A stretch of 64,000 bases of DNA, taken from contig NZ_MSTQ01000017.1 of NCBI RefSeq assembly GCF_001945365.1, positions 49,318-113,317 of the forward strand, in the 5' to 3' direction. The translations under genes were made by a program, and so were the position numbers. The stretch comes from Pseudomonas reinekei. Its GTDB lineage: Bacteria; Pseudomonadota; Gammaproteobacteria; Pseudomonadales; Pseudomonadaceae. Shown piece by piece: positions 16,293 through 24,830 of the stretch. The stretch's first letter is position 1, and the number at the start of each line of letters is the position of its first letter. Below the pieces are notes generated by a model. That model was not told the DNA's origin, searched no databases, and saw only the letters and a list, made by a program, of their open reading frames with translations.

Positions 16293-16304
16293 GGAGGCGC
16301 GAAC

Positions 16305-17177
16305 ATGTCCCAATCGTCTATTGCTGCCGCCTCTTCGGCCAACGCTGCCCGTCGCGGCAGTGCGACGTCGCGGCGTATCCTGATCGGTCTCGGCTGGCTG
16401 ATTTTTGCGCTGTTCCTGCTGCTGCCGCTGTTTATCGTGGTGTCCCAGGGTCTGAAGCTCGGCCTCGGTGCGTTTTTCACCGCCATCTTCGAGCCTGATG
16501 CGTTGTCCGCCTTGAAGCTCACGGTGATTGCCGTGCTGATTTCGGTGCCGTTGAACCTGGTGTTCGGCGTCAGCGCTGCGTGGTGCGTGAGCAAGTACTC
16601 GTTCCGCGGCAAGAGCATGCTGGTCACGTTGATCGACTTGCCGTTCTCGGTATCGCCGGTGATCGCCGGTCTGGTCTATGTGCTGATGTTCGGCGCCCAG
16701 GGCCTGTTCGGGCCGTGGCTGCAGGATCACGACATCCAGATCGTCTTCGCCTTGCCAGGCATCGTGCTGGCGACGATTTTCGTCACCGTGCCGTTCGTGG
16801 CGCGAGAGCTGATCCCGCTGATGCAGGAGCAGGGCACCCAGGAAGAAGAAGCCGCGCGCCTGCTCGGCGCCAATGGCTGGCAAATGTTCTGGCACGTCAC
16901 CGTTCCCAATATCAAATGGGGCCTGATCTACGGCGTGGTGCTGTGTACCGCGCGAGCGATGGGTGAGTTCGGTGCGGTGTCGGTGGTTTCCGGGCACATT
17001 CGCGGGGTGACCAACACCTTGCCGCTGCACGTCGAGATCCTCTACAACGAATACAACCACGTGGCCGCGTTCGCCGTGGCGAGCCTGTTGCTGATCATGG
17101 CGCTCTTCATCCTGCTGCTGAAGCAGTGGAGCGAAAACCGTATTAACCGCCTGCGCGCCAGCGCCGCGGAGGAATAA
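16305..17177 (+). CDS. cysW: sulfate ABC transporter permease CysW
   Basis: The second permease subunit of the sulfate transporter, 290 residues with six membrane segments. The EAA loop reads EEEAARLLGANGWQMFWHV. The start at ATG 16305 has an AAGGAGG seven to ten bases before it. The N-terminal 20 residues (Ser/Ala/Arg-rich) are cytoplasmic. cysA follows after three bases. Confidence 0.95.
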   Translation: MSQSSIAAASSANAARRGSATSRRILIGLGWLIFALFLLLPLFIVVSQGLKLGLGAFFTAIFEPDALSALKLTVIAVLISVPLNLVFGVSAAWCVSKYSFRGKSMLVTLIDLPFSVSPVIAGLVYVLMFGAQGLFGPWLQDHDIQIVFALPGIVLATIFVTVPFVARELIPLMQEQGTQEEEAARLLGANGWQMFWHVTVPNIKWGLIYGVVLCTARAMGEFGAVSVVSGHIRGVTNTLPLHVEILYNEYNHVAAFAVASLLLIMALFILLLKQWSENRINRLRASAAEE

Positions 17178-17180
17178 TTC

Positions 17181-18170
17181 ATGTCGATCGAAGTGCGTAA
17201 CGTCAGCAAGAATTTCAATGCGTTCAAGGCGCTGGATAACATCAGCCTGGACATCCAGAGCGGCGAGCTCGTCGCGCTGCTCGGTCCTTCGGGCTGCGGC
17301 AAGACCACGCTGCTGCGGATCATCGCCGGACTGGAAACGCCGGATCAGGGCAACATCGTGTTCCACGGTGAAGACGTATCCGGCCACGACGTGCGTGATC
17401 GCAATGTCGGTTTCGTGTTCCAGCACTACGCGCTGTTCCGCCACATGACGGTATTCGACAACGTCGCGTTCGGCCTGCGCATGAAGCCGAAGAACCAGCG
17501 CCCGAACGAAAGCCAGATCGCGGCTAAAGTTCACGAACTGCTGAACATGGTGCAGCTGGATTGGTTGTCGGATCGCTACCCGGAACAACTCTCCGGTGGT
17601 CAGCGTCAGCGTATTGCACTGGCCCGAGCCTTGGCGGTGGAGCCGAAGGTGCTGCTGCTCGACGAACCGTTCGGTGCGCTCGATGCCAAAGTCCGTAAAG
17701 AGCTGCGCCGTTGGCTGGCGCGCCTGCACGAAGACATCAACCTGACGTCGGTGTTCGTGACCCATGACCAGGAAGAAGCGATGGAAGTCGCCGACCGTAT
17801 CGTGGTGATGAACAAGGGCGTGATCGAGCAGATCGGTTCACCGGGCGACGTCTACGAAAACCCGGCCAGCGATTTTGTTTATCACTTCCTGGGTGATTCG
17901 AATCGTCTGCACCTGGGCGAAGACAATCACGTGCTGTTCCGTCCGCACGAAGTGTCGCTGTCGCGGCATGAGCTGGACGATCACCACGCGGCTGAAGTGC
18001 GGGATATTCGTCCGCTGGGCGCGACGACGCGGGTGACATTGAAGGTTGAAGGTCAGAGCGATCTGATCGAGGCCGAAGTGGTGAAGGATCACGATAGCCT
18101 GATCGGGTTGGCGAAGGGCGAGACGCTGTTCTTCAAACCGAAGGTCTGGCAGAAAGTCGCCAACCTCTAA
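17181..18170 (+). CDS. cysA: sulfate/thiosulfate ABC transporter ATPase
   Basis: The 329-residue ATPase powers CysTW. Walker A is GPSGCGKTT (about 35-43), the signature LSGGQRQR, Walker B VLLLDEPFGALD, and the switch His is in VFVTHDQEEAME. A C-terminal TOBE-like regulatory part (about 240-329) follows. It is the last gene of the oscA-sbp-cysTWA operon; a REP pair follows directly. Confidence 0.95.
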   Translation: MSIEVRNVSKNFNAFKALDNISLDIQSGELVALLGPSGCGKTTLLRIIAGLETPDQGNIVFHGEDVSGHDVRDRNVGFVFQHYALFRHMTVFDNVAFGLRMKPKNQRPNESQIAAKVHELLNMVQLDWLSDRYPEQLSGGQRQRIALARALAVEPKVLLLDEPFGALDAKVRKELRRWLARLHEDINLTSVFVTHDQEEAMEVADRIVVMNKGVIEQIGSPGDVYENPASDFVYHFLGDSNRLHLGEDNHVLFRPHEVSLSRHELDDHHAAEVRDIRPLGATTRVTLKVEGQSDLIEAEVVKDHDSLIGLAKGETLFFKPKVWQKVANL

Positions 18171-18173
18171 AAG

Positions 18174-18265
18174 CATCGCGGGCAAGCTCGCTCCCCAGGG
18201 ATATCGGTCTGTCACAGATTTTGTGCTCAACACCGACCCATTGTGGGAGCGAGCTTGCTCGCGAT
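18174..18265. repeat. inverted REP pair (REPIN) after cysA
   Basis: CATCGCGGGCAAGCTCGCTC at 18174 and the inverse GTGGGAGCGAGCTTGCTCGC at 18243 face each other across about 45 bases between two convergent genes. Confidence 0.85.
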
Positions 18266-18271
18266 TGTGAT

Positions 18272-18790
18272 CTAAACAGCTGCACGTTTCGGATTGACCC
18301 TCACCCCGCCCGCACGCGCTTCGATCTGCTCTTTGAGTTCATGGCGCATCCCCAGCAAAAACGCCAGTTCAGCCACCACAAACAGCGGCCCGACAATCAA
18401 GCCGGTCACATCATCGACGAACGCCGGTTTGCGGCCTTCATAGTGGTGGCCGACAAACTGAATCGCCCAGCCGATCACAAACATCCCGACACCGCTGGCA
18501 AGCCAGACCATGGTGCTTTGCTGCGCCAGAACGTGACCCGCCCATACGCACAGCCCCAGCAACACTGTCATCAGCACCCCGAGGCGCCGTTCAAGGCGCA
18601 GGTAAAACCAGGCCGATGCCAACGACACCAACACCGCCGGCGAGAGCCAGCCCCCGCCCCATTGCGGACGCGACAGCAGTACGGCGACGGCCGCGACGAT
18701 CAGCGGAATACCGATGAAGTGCGTGGCGATGTTGCGCGGGTCACGGTGATACGCGGCGTATTGACTGAGGTGGTCGACGAGGCTTTTCAT
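18272..18790 (-). CDS. DUF962 / Mpo1-like membrane protein
   Basis: The 172-residue protein has four membrane segments and the family landmarks: an N-terminal YAAYHRDPRNIATHFIGIP, with its conserved histidines, and GHHYEGRKPAFVDD after the third segment. The yeast relative Mpo1 is an Fe(II)-dependent dioxygenase of fatty-acid alpha-oxidation; the bacterial role is not established. AGGAG before ATG 18790 supports the start. It is divergent from the Crp-type regulator. Confidence 0.82.
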   Translation of the reverse strand: MKSLVDHLSQYAAYHRDPRNIATHFIGIPLIVAAVAVLLSRPQWGGGWLSPAVLVSLASAWFYLRLERRLGVLMTVLLGLCVWAGHVLAQQSTMVWLASGVGMFVIGWAIQFVGHHYEGRKPAFVDDVTGLIVGPLFVVAELAFLLGMRHELKEQIEARAGGVRVNPKRAAV

Positions 18791-18873
18791 TGTTGTTCTC
18801 CTGTAGGGTGATTGATCATGCCCCGGGGCCGTTTTCCGCTCTGTCAGCCAGGCGACAATCTCTAGGAGTTTTT

Positions 18874-19560
18874 ATGGATATGCAGGTCTGGCGTCCACGC
18901 CTGACAGGCGGTCAGTGGTTCAGCCATTTGCCGGTTTCCCTACAGGATAGTCTGCTGTCGGCGGCCAGGGTGCGGCGTCTGTCGCCGGGCCAGCGGCTGT
19001 TCAAGCGTGGCGACGCGCCCTGTGGCCTGTACGCGGTGCTTGAAGGGGCGATGCGCATCGGTGCCGTGAACGAGCAGGGAAAAGAGGCATTGTTGAGTGT
19101 GGTGGAAGCGCCGCACTGGTTCGGTGAAATCGGTCTGTTCGATGGCCAGCCACGCACCCACGATGCGTTCAGCCTGGGTCATAGCACCCTGGCGCATATT
19201 TCGCAGGCGACGTTGCTGGCGCTGCTCGAAGAGCAACCGGTGCATTGGCGACAGCTGGCCTTGTTGATGAGCCAGAAACTGCGCCTGACCTTCATCAACC
19301 TCGAACAATTGAGCCTGATGCCGGCCCCCACGCGATTGGCCCATCGCTTGTTGATGATTGCCGAAGGCTACGGCGAAATCGACGAGCCACGCCGCGTCCT
19401 GCAACTGCCGCAGGAGCAGCTCGCTTCGATGTTGTCGTTGTCGCGCCAGACCACCAACCAGATCCTCAAGGATTTGCAGGGGCAGGGGATCATCGGACTG
19501 AGCTACGGCGAAATCGAAATCCTCGATGCCGGGCGGTTGCGGGCACTCGCTGCAATTTAA
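18874..19560 (+). CDS. Crp/Fnr-family transcriptional regulator
   Basis: The 228-residue protein starts at ATG 18874 (AGGAG five bases before it). It has an N-terminal cyclic-nucleotide-binding-type beta-barrel (about 20-135; LFKRGDAPCGLYAVLEGAMRIG, HWFGEIGLFDGQPRTHDA) and a C-terminal Crp winged helix (LPQEQLASMLSLSRQTTNQI). There is no cysteine cluster like that of Fnr, and I cannot confirm the cAMP-contact residues, so the effector is unknown. An in-frame extension upstream to 18790 lacks a ribosome binding site. It is divergent from the DUF962 gene. Confidence 0.85.
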   Translation: MDMQVWRPRLTGGQWFSHLPVSLQDSLLSAARVRRLSPGQRLFKRGDAPCGLYAVLEGAMRIGAVNEQGKEALLSVVEAPHWFGEIGLFDGQPRTHDAFSLGHSTLAHISQATLLALLEEQPVHWRQLALLMSQKLRLTFINLEQLSLMPAPTRLAHRLLMIAEGYGEIDEPRRVLQLPQEQLASMLSLSRQTTNQILKDLQGQGIIGLSYGEIEILDAGRLRALAAI

Positions 19561-19578
19561 CGGCTTACACCCACCCCA

Positions 19579-19604
19579 TGTGGGAGCGAGCCTGCTCGCG
19601 ATGG
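19579..19604. repeat. single REP palindrome
   Basis: GTGGGAGCGAGCCTGCTCGC lies between the Crp-type gene and the convergent AraC-type gene. Confidence 0.8.
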
Positions 19605-19635
19605 GGCCGGTCCTGCCAACCACCTGCCTGATCAA

Positions 19636-20640
19636 TCAGCGCAACCCATCCCGAAACTGCCCCGGCGTCATCCCGGTCCAGCGCTTGAAGGCGCGGCTGA
19701 AGCTGCTGGTATCGGCAAACCCCAGCAGATAACTGATCTCGCTCAGCGAGACCTGCGAGTCGCGCAGGTGCAGCAGTGCCAGGTTTTCGCGGCTTTCGTT
19801 GAGCAGCGTATCGAAGCGACAGCCTTCATCCGCCAGATGCCTTTGCAGGCTGCGCAGGCTCAGGTGCAGGGCCTTGGCGATGTGTTCGGCGCTGGGTTCG
19901 CCTTCGGGCAGTTGTTCTTCAATGGCGTCGCGGACCTTGCGCTCCCACGTCAGCGGTTTGAGTTGCGCGAGGGTGCGTTTGAGCACGCTTTCGTTGTGCT
20001 CGGCCAGCTCCGGGTTAGCGTCATCCAGGTGGCTGTCGAAGTCGACCAGGGCGAATTCCAGCCGGTCTTCGTCGGCGCCGAAGTGCACCGGCGAGCGAAA
20101 GACTTTATGCCACTGATGCGCGTCTGCCGGCTCCGGGCGCCGCAGGTATGTCGCCAGTGGCGCGTAGTCCCGGCCCAGGCGATTGCGGCAGGTGCGCACG
20201 TAAATCGCCATGAATGCATCGATGGCCTCAAAGGCCGGGGCCGGGTTGCCGCAAGGGATTTTCAGGCAAAAAAGGTAGCGATCCTCGGTGCGGGTCAGCT
20301 CCAGTTCCAGGGCATCGCTGACCACCTGGTGGTAGCGCACGATGCGTTCGAACACCTCACGCAAACTGCCGCTGGCCACCAGCGCATAACCCAACGCATG
20401 GAAGGTCGTCGGGCTGACGAAACGCGACACGCGCAAACCAATCGCCGGGTCGCCACTGGTCTGTACCGCCAACTCCCACAGACGCGTGGTTCCGGACAAT
20501 GGATAGCGCGCGTTGGGGTCTTCCATCAACTGTGGATCGAGCCCCGCTTGCCGGCACAGGCTGGTGCTGTCGAAGCCCAGAGCATCGAGTTGCTTGCGCA
20601 AGGCGCGGGTCCAGCTGGCGAGTGAGGTCGGTTCAGTCAT
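19636..20640 (-). CDS. AraC-family transcriptional regulator
   Basis: The 334-residue protein has the long N-terminal ligand domain of the OruR/VirS-like AraC group (about 15-200; NARYPLSGTTRLWELAVQTSGD) and two C-terminal HTH motifs (about 240-330; AEHIAKALHLSLRSLQRHLA and VSLSEISYLLGFADTSSFSR). It is divergent from the membrane desaturase gene with 100 bases between the starts, so that gene is its most likely target. The ligand is not known. Confidence 0.88.
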   Translation of the reverse strand: MTEPTSLASWTRALRKQLDALGFDSTSLCRQAGLDPQLMEDPNARYPLSGTTRLWELAVQTSGDPAIGLRVSRFVSPTTFHALGYALVASGSLREVFERIVRYHQVVSDALELELTRTEDRYLFCLKIPCGNPAPAFEAIDAFMAIYVRTCRNRLGRDYAPLATYLRRPEPADAHQWHKVFRSPVHFGADEDRLEFALVDFDSHLDDANPELAEHNESVLKRTLAQLKPLTWERKVRDAIEEQLPEGEPSAEHIAKALHLSLRSLQRHLADEGCRFDTLLNESRENLALLHLRDSQVSLSEISYLLGFADTSSFSRAFKRWTGMTPGQFRDGLR

Positions 20641-20740
20641 GCTGATTGGCGCTTCCGGTCAACAGGTTGGCGTTCACGGCTACCGCTGCAAACGGGCGCA
20701 GCAGGCAGGATGCGAGCATCCATAATCAGAGGATGGAAGC

Positions 20741-21814
20741 ATGGACCCTACTTCTGCAAGCCCCCAACGACTGAATGCAGCTCAACGATCGGCACATATT
20801 CGCGAGGTGGTGCTGGCCAAAGGTGTCGAGTTGCGTGAGCGCTATCCGGTTCTCAAGCATCAGGACGCAATCGGCGCAAGCATTCTGGCTTTCGCGTTGG
20901 CCGGCATGCTCGGTTCTGCGGCGCTCTATATCACTGGGCATCTGGCCTGGTGGGCGTGCCTGTTGCTCAACGCGTTTTTTGCTTCGCTGACCCATGAGCT
21001 GGAGCACGATCTGATTCACAGCATGTACTTTCGCAAGCAGAAAGTGCCGCACAACCTGATGATGGGCCTGGTCTGGCTGGCCCGGCCGAGCACCATCAAT
21101 CCATGGATTCGCCGCCATTTGCACCTCAATCACCACAAGGTTTCCGGTACTGAAACCGACATGGAGGAACGCGCGATCACCAATGGCGAGCCTTGGGGGT
21201 TTGCACGGTTGCTGATGATTGGCGACAACATCATGTCGGCCTTCATTCGGATGCTTCGGGCGAAAACCCGGGCGCACAAATTCAGCATCATCAAACGCAC
21301 TCTGAAGGTCTACGCGCCGCTGGCGCTGATGCATTGGGGCGCGTGGTACGCGTTTCTCGGCTTTCATGCGGCCAACGGCCTTGCGCATCTGATGGGCGCG
21401 CCTATCGAGTGGTCGGCCACCACGCTGTCGGTGATGCAGGTGGTCGACATCGCGGCAGTGGTGATCATCGGGCCAAATGTGCTGCGCACGTTCTGCCTGC
21501 ACTTCATCAGCTCCAACATGCACTACTACGGCGACGTGGAACCGGGCAACGTCATGCAGCAAACCCAAGTGCTGAACGCTTGGTGGCTGTGGCCATTGCA
21601 GGCGTTCTGCTTCAACTTCGGCAGCAGCCACGGGATCCATCATTTCGTGGTGAAGGAACCGTTTTACATTCGCCAGATGACGGTGCCGGTGGGGCACAAG
21701 GTGATGCGCGAGATGGGCGTACGGTTCAACGATCTCGGCACGTTCGGTCGGGCAAACCGCTTTGTGCGCAAGGACATCACAGAATCACAGCAGGTCCGTG
21801 CTGCTCAGGTTTGA
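20741..21814 (+). CDS. membrane fatty acid desaturase / hydroxylase family protein
   Basis: The 357-residue di-iron membrane enzyme has histidine boxes HELEHD (about 87-92), HLHLNHH (about 126-132) and HGIHH (near 305), with four to five membrane segments. This is the general desaturase/AlkB-like superfamily; the substrate cannot be read from sequence. It differs from DesA at 10653 in length and spacing of boxes. The divergent AraC gene probably controls it. Substrate candidates are acyl lipids or other long-chain compounds. Confidence 0.82.
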   Translation: MDPTSASPQRLNAAQRSAHIREVVLAKGVELRERYPVLKHQDAIGASILAFALAGMLGSAALYITGHLAWWACLLLNAFFASLTHELEHDLIHSMYFRKQKVPHNLMMGLVWLARPSTINPWIRRHLHLNHHKVSGTETDMEERAITNGEPWGFARLLMIGDNIMSAFIRMLRAKTRAHKFSIIKRTLKVYAPLALMHWGAWYAFLGFHAANGLAHLMGAPIEWSATTLSVMQVVDIAAVVIIGPNVLRTFCLHFISSNMHYYGDVEPGNVMQQTQVLNAWWLWPLQAFCFNFGSSHGIHHFVVKEPFYIRQMTVPVGHKVMREMGVRFNDLGTFGRANRFVRKDITESQQVRAAQV

Positions 21815-21879
21815 GCCAGGCACAAGAAACTCGTTTCACGGTTGCTCGTCATCATTTTGACCCAAAGGGAGTTTAGGTT

Positions 21880-21963
21880 ATGACGCAAGCAAGGAGGTCG
21901 GCAGGTGTTGGTTATATGCAAGTAAGGTCTAATAAAGTAATTAAATATTCCTTTGTTGGATAA
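21880..21963 (+). CDS. possible 27-residue ORF
   Basis: ATG 21880 opens 27 codons (MTQARRSAGVGYMQVRSNKV...) with GGGAG eleven bases before it. The product is basic with no recognised motif. It lies between the desaturase and the terminator at 22026. It may be real or may be part of an untranslated RNA; evidence is thin. Confidence 0.2.
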   Translation: MTQARRSAGVGYMQVRSNKVIKYSFVG

Positions 21964-21974
21964 CGGTTTTAGCC

Positions 21975-22062
21975 AATCATCGGCCTCCAGTGCTGTTGAA
22001 CAGCGCTGACAGAATTCGAGTTTCCGGGGCCGTCTCCTTGGCAGGGTGCGGCCCCTTTTTTT
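21975..22062 (+). ncRNA. possible small RNA or structured 3' end with strong terminator
   Basis: A hairpin CAGTGCTG/CAGCGCTG (21988-22008) is followed by a strong intrinsic terminator (22026-22062). The distance from the desaturase stop (over 200 bases) and the AT-rich, promoter-like stretch just before (21930-21970) leave room for an independent small RNA. It could equally be the 3' end of the desaturase message. No known family was recognised. Confidence 0.25.
22026..22062 (+). terminator. intrinsic terminator
   Basis: GGGGCCG (22026-22032) pairs with CGGCCCC (22049-22055), followed by seven T. Confidence 0.88.
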
Positions 22063-22097
22063 GCTTTGGAAAACACTCGCGGCGCCCGGAAAAAACG

Positions 22098-22160
22098 GTT
22101 ATATATTCTATAATGGTATTAATAAATAGCTTCTTATTCCTTAACGTAAATAGCTCGCCT
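22098..22160 (+). promoter_or_regulatory. AT-rich promoter region of the hydrolase gene
   Basis: A TATAAT word (22109-22114) sits in an AT-rich stretch with TTCTTATTCCTTAACG, similar in composition to regions before oscA, tauA and the SfnB-like genes. No -35 box is apparent, as expected for an activator-dependent promoter. CysB control is a guess. Confidence 0.35.
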
Positions 22161-22205
22161 CCCTATACTCGACCGGGAACAGACATGCAGCAGGAGAGCT
22201 CCCCC

Positions 22206-22787
22206 ATGCGCAACGAATCAATTCGCTATCTGATTGTGCCGGGCTGGCAAGGATCGCCAGAAGATCATTGGCAAAGCCACTGGCAGAACAGCCTGCCGAA
22301 CAGCGCGCGGGTGGAACAGGCCGACTGGCTGACCCCGCGTCGCGAAGACTGGGTCGCAGCGTTGGCTGAGGCGATTGCCGCCGACAGCACTCCGGTGATC
22401 CTGATTGCCCACAGCCTGGGATGCATCACCGTCGCCCATTGGGCAGCGACCGCGCCTGTGCAGTTTTTGCGTCAGGTTCGCGGCGCCTTGCTGGTCGCGC
22501 CGGCGGACGTCGAGCGTCCGGCGTGTGCGCCGGCCTTGCGCAATTTCGCACCGATTCCGACGGACCTGCTGCCATTCCCCAGCCAGGTCGTCAGCTCCGA
22601 CAACGACAGCGCCGTCAGTGCGGCGCGAGCCCTGGAACTGGCGCGCAACTGGGGCGCGGAGGCGGGCATTCTCGCGGGTGCCGGCCACATCAATGTCAAG
22701 TCCGGTCACCAGCGCTGGGAGCAGGGTTTTGCCTATCTTTATCGCCTGCAAAACCGTCTGGAACAACACGCCCTGCGCCGTGCCTGA
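22206..22787 (+). CDS. RBBP9/YdeN-family alpha/beta hydrolase
   Basis: The 193-residue protein has the short serine-hydrolase fold of this family: LIVPGWQGSPEDHWQ at the start, nucleophile Ser in LIAHSLGC, and the late His in AGHINVKSGH. ATG 22206 has AGGAG nine bases before it; ATG 22185 is an alternative. The physiological substrate is unknown. It is followed 55 bases later, in the same direction, by the AAA activator-like gene, so the two may share a transcript. Confidence 0.8.
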   Translation: MRNESIRYLIVPGWQGSPEDHWQSHWQNSLPNSARVEQADWLTPRREDWVAALAEAIAADSTPVILIAHSLGCITVAHWAATAPVQFLRQVRGALLVAPADVERPACAPALRNFAPIPTDLLPFPSQVVSSDNDSAVSAARALELARNWGAEAGILAGAGHINVKSGHQRWEQGFAYLYRLQNRLEQHALRRA

Positions 22788-22842
22788 ACACGTTCTTTAG
22801 TTAGCGCCCCCGTCTCCCGGCGGTGTTGGGCGGGAGTCTGCC

Positions 22843-23766
22843 ATGAGTATTGAAACCTTCGGTCAGCCACTGCTGACCTTTCCCGACGCTGAAAAAAGCC
22901 CCTTGAGCATTCGTGCCAAGGCGCTGGTGTTCATCGATCCGCGTTCCCGGCAATTGCGCCAGGCGCTGGAGCAACTGGCGCCGCGTGAGATCTCGGTGCT
23001 GATCCGTGGCGATACGGGTACCGGCAAAGAACTGCTGGCGCGGCACATTCATCGCGCCAGTGATCGTGGTGGCTTGTTCGTGTCGGTCAATTGCGGCGCG
23101 ATCAGCCCAACCTACGCCGATGCCGAATTGTTCGGCTATGCCGCCGGCAGTTACAGCGGATCGGCCAGCAGCCGTGCGGGATGGTTTGGTTCAGCCAACG
23201 GCGGCACGCTCTACCTGGACGAGATCGGCGACTTGCCGCTGCCGATCCAGATCAAACTGCTCGCCGCTCTGGAAAACCACGAAGTGACCCGCGTCGGCGC
23301 CCATCAGCCGAGCCCGGTGGATGTGCGGCTGGTCGCGGCCACCAGCATCGACCTGGCCAAGGCGGTTGCCGCCGGTAAATTCCATGAGCGGCTCTATCAC
23401 TACCTCAGCGAAGGGCAACTCGAATTGCCGGGCTTGCGCGAGCGGGTGGGCGACATTCTGTCGTTGGCCGAATACTTCCTCGGCATTTACAGCCAGCGCC
23501 TGGACCTGCCCGTGCCACTGATCAGCGAAGCCGCACAGGCGGTGCTGGAGCGACACAGCTGGCCGGGCAACACCCGCGAGCTGGAAAACGTCATTCACTT
23601 TGCGCTACTGGTGAGTACCGGTGACGAGATCCTGCCGGAGCATCTGAATTTGCCCGACGAAGGATTGGCGCAAATCGAACGGCAGCTCCAACAGATCCTC
23701 GACAATGGCTCCGCCGCCGAAAAAGAAGCTCTGAAACAAATGCTTAAGCAAGTAGACCGGCTGTAG
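22843..23766 (+). CDS. sigma54-activator-like AAA+ protein with altered GAFTGA loop
   Basis: The 307-residue protein consists mainly of one sigma54-interaction AAA+ domain: Walker A GDTGTGKE (56-63), Walker B GTLYLDEIGD (121-130), an arginine-finger region (KFHERLYHYL) and SWPGNTRELENVI. There is no N-terminal receiver or sensing domain. Where the sigma54-contacting GAFTGA loop is expected the sequence is GSYSGS (102-107), and I see no clear Fis-type HTH in the last 45 residues. It resembles SfnR-type activators of sulfur-source genes. The orphan metQ lies directly downstream. Confidence 0.8.
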   Translation: MSIETFGQPLLTFPDAEKSPLSIRAKALVFIDPRSRQLRQALEQLAPREISVLIRGDTGTGKELLARHIHRASDRGGLFVSVNCGAISPTYADAELFGYAAGSYSGSASSRAGWFGSANGGTLYLDEIGDLPLPIQIKLLAALENHEVTRVGAHQPSPVDVRLVAATSIDLAKAVAAGKFHERLYHYLSEGQLELPGLRERVGDILSLAEYFLGIYSQRLDLPVPLISEAAQAVLERHSWPGNTRELENVIHFALLVSTGDEILPEHLNLPDEGLAQIERQLQQILDNGSAAEKEALKQMLKQVDRL

Positions 23767-23965
23767 GCGCGAGCTTGCTCGCTCTCACATGGAATGCGCG
23801 AGTTAGAGCTGTATGAGCAAAATGGAATATGAAAGTGAATAAAAGATATTGTTCGGGAATAAAAAATCCCGGTATTGTCCGCTTCACGCCAGCGATAGCA
23901 CTTCACTGGCACACGTACTATTGGCCGTCGCCACAAGCGACTGTGATTTTCGATAAGGACACTGC
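23767..23965 (+). promoter_or_regulatory. REP palindrome and AT-rich promoter region before metQ
   Basis: A REP word (GCGCGAGCTTGCTCGCTC) lies at about 23767-23784. An AT-rich stretch (23821-23872) with CGGGAATAAAAAATCCCG (a 5-bp inverted repeat) precedes the metQ start. I looked for a -24/-12 sigma54 promoter: TGGCAC near 23907 has no correctly spaced TTGC. Confidence 0.35.
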
Positions 23966-24748
23966 ATGAAAAAGGTTCTGTTGTTCACCGCTTTGGCGGC
24001 TGCCCTGACCGCGGGCCTGGCCCAGGCTGGCGAGAAACTGGTGGTGGCGGCGACCCCGATTCCACACGCCGAGATTCTTGAACTGATCAAGCCAACCCTC
24101 GCCAAAGAGGGCGTGGACCTGGAAATCAAAGTCTTCACCGACTACGTTCAGCCCAACGTACAGGTTGACCAGAAGCGTCTGGACGCCAACTACTTCCAGA
24201 CCCTGCCGTACCTGAAAAGCTTCAACGAAGGCAAAGGCACCAACCTGGTCACCGTGATCGGTGTTCACGTTGAACCGTTCGGTGGCTATTCGAAGAAAGT
24301 CAAATCCCTGGCCGAGCTGAAAGACGGCGCGACCATCGCTATCCCTAACGAAGGCAGCAACAGTGGCCGCGCCCTGATCCTGCTGCAGAAGGCTGGCCTG
24401 ATCGAGTTGAAAGACCCGAAAAACGCGTTGGCCACGCCGAAAGACATCGCCAAGAACCCGCACAACTTCAAGTTCAAGGAACTGGAATCGGCCATGCTGC
24501 CGCGCGTGCTGGATCAAGTCGACCTGGACATGATCAACACCAACTACGCGCTGGAAGCGGGTCTGAACCCGGCCAAAGACGCGCTGGTGATCGAAGGTGC
24601 AGATTCGCCTTACGTGAACTTCCTGGTGGCTCGTCCTGACAACAAGGACAGCGCCGCCATCCAGAAACTGGCCAAAGCCCTGACCAGCCCGGAAGTGAAA
24701 GCCTTCATCGAGAAGAAGTACAGCGGCGCGGTGCTGCCGGCGTTCTGA
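23966..24748 (+). CDS. metQ: MetQ/NlpA-family substrate-binding protein (orphan)
   Basis: The 260-residue periplasmic protein belongs to the methionine-binding NlpA family: LVVAATPIPHAEILE, FTDYVQPN, ANYFQTLPYL, IAIPNEGSNSGRALILLQ and TNYALEAGL. The signal peptide ends AQAG without the lipobox Cys of classical MetQ, so it looks soluble. No permease or ATPase gene is next to it; the MetN-MetI pair at 31477-33232 could serve it. It follows the AAA activator-like gene, suggesting a role in sulfur-source uptake. Confidence 0.85.
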   Translation: MKKVLLFTALAAALTAGLAQAGEKLVVAATPIPHAEILELIKPTLAKEGVDLEIKVFTDYVQPNVQVDQKRLDANYFQTLPYLKSFNEGKGTNLVTVIGVHVEPFGGYSKKVKSLAELKDGATIAIPNEGSNSGRALILLQKAGLIELKDPKNALATPKDIAKNPHNFKFKELESAMLPRVLDQVDLDMINTNYALEAGLNPAKDALVIEGADSPYVNFLVARPDNKDSAAIQKLAKALTSPEVKAFIEKKYSGAVLPAF

Positions 24749-24777
24749 TTCGCGAGGTAAACCCCTTTACGGTTTCC

Positions 24778-24812
24778 AACGCCGACGGCTAATGCAGCGT
24801 CGGCGTTTTTTA
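24778..24812 (+). terminator. intrinsic terminator of metQ
   Basis: AACGCCGACG (24778-24787) pairs with CGTCGGCGTT, followed by a T run to about 24811. Confidence 0.9.
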
Positions 24813-24830
24813 TGGGGCGTTCTCTGAAAC

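Noticed and set aside
23890..23965. Sigma54 (-24/-12) promoter before the orphan metQ
   Set aside because: TGGCAC is present near 23907, but the TTGC element is not at the required spacing.
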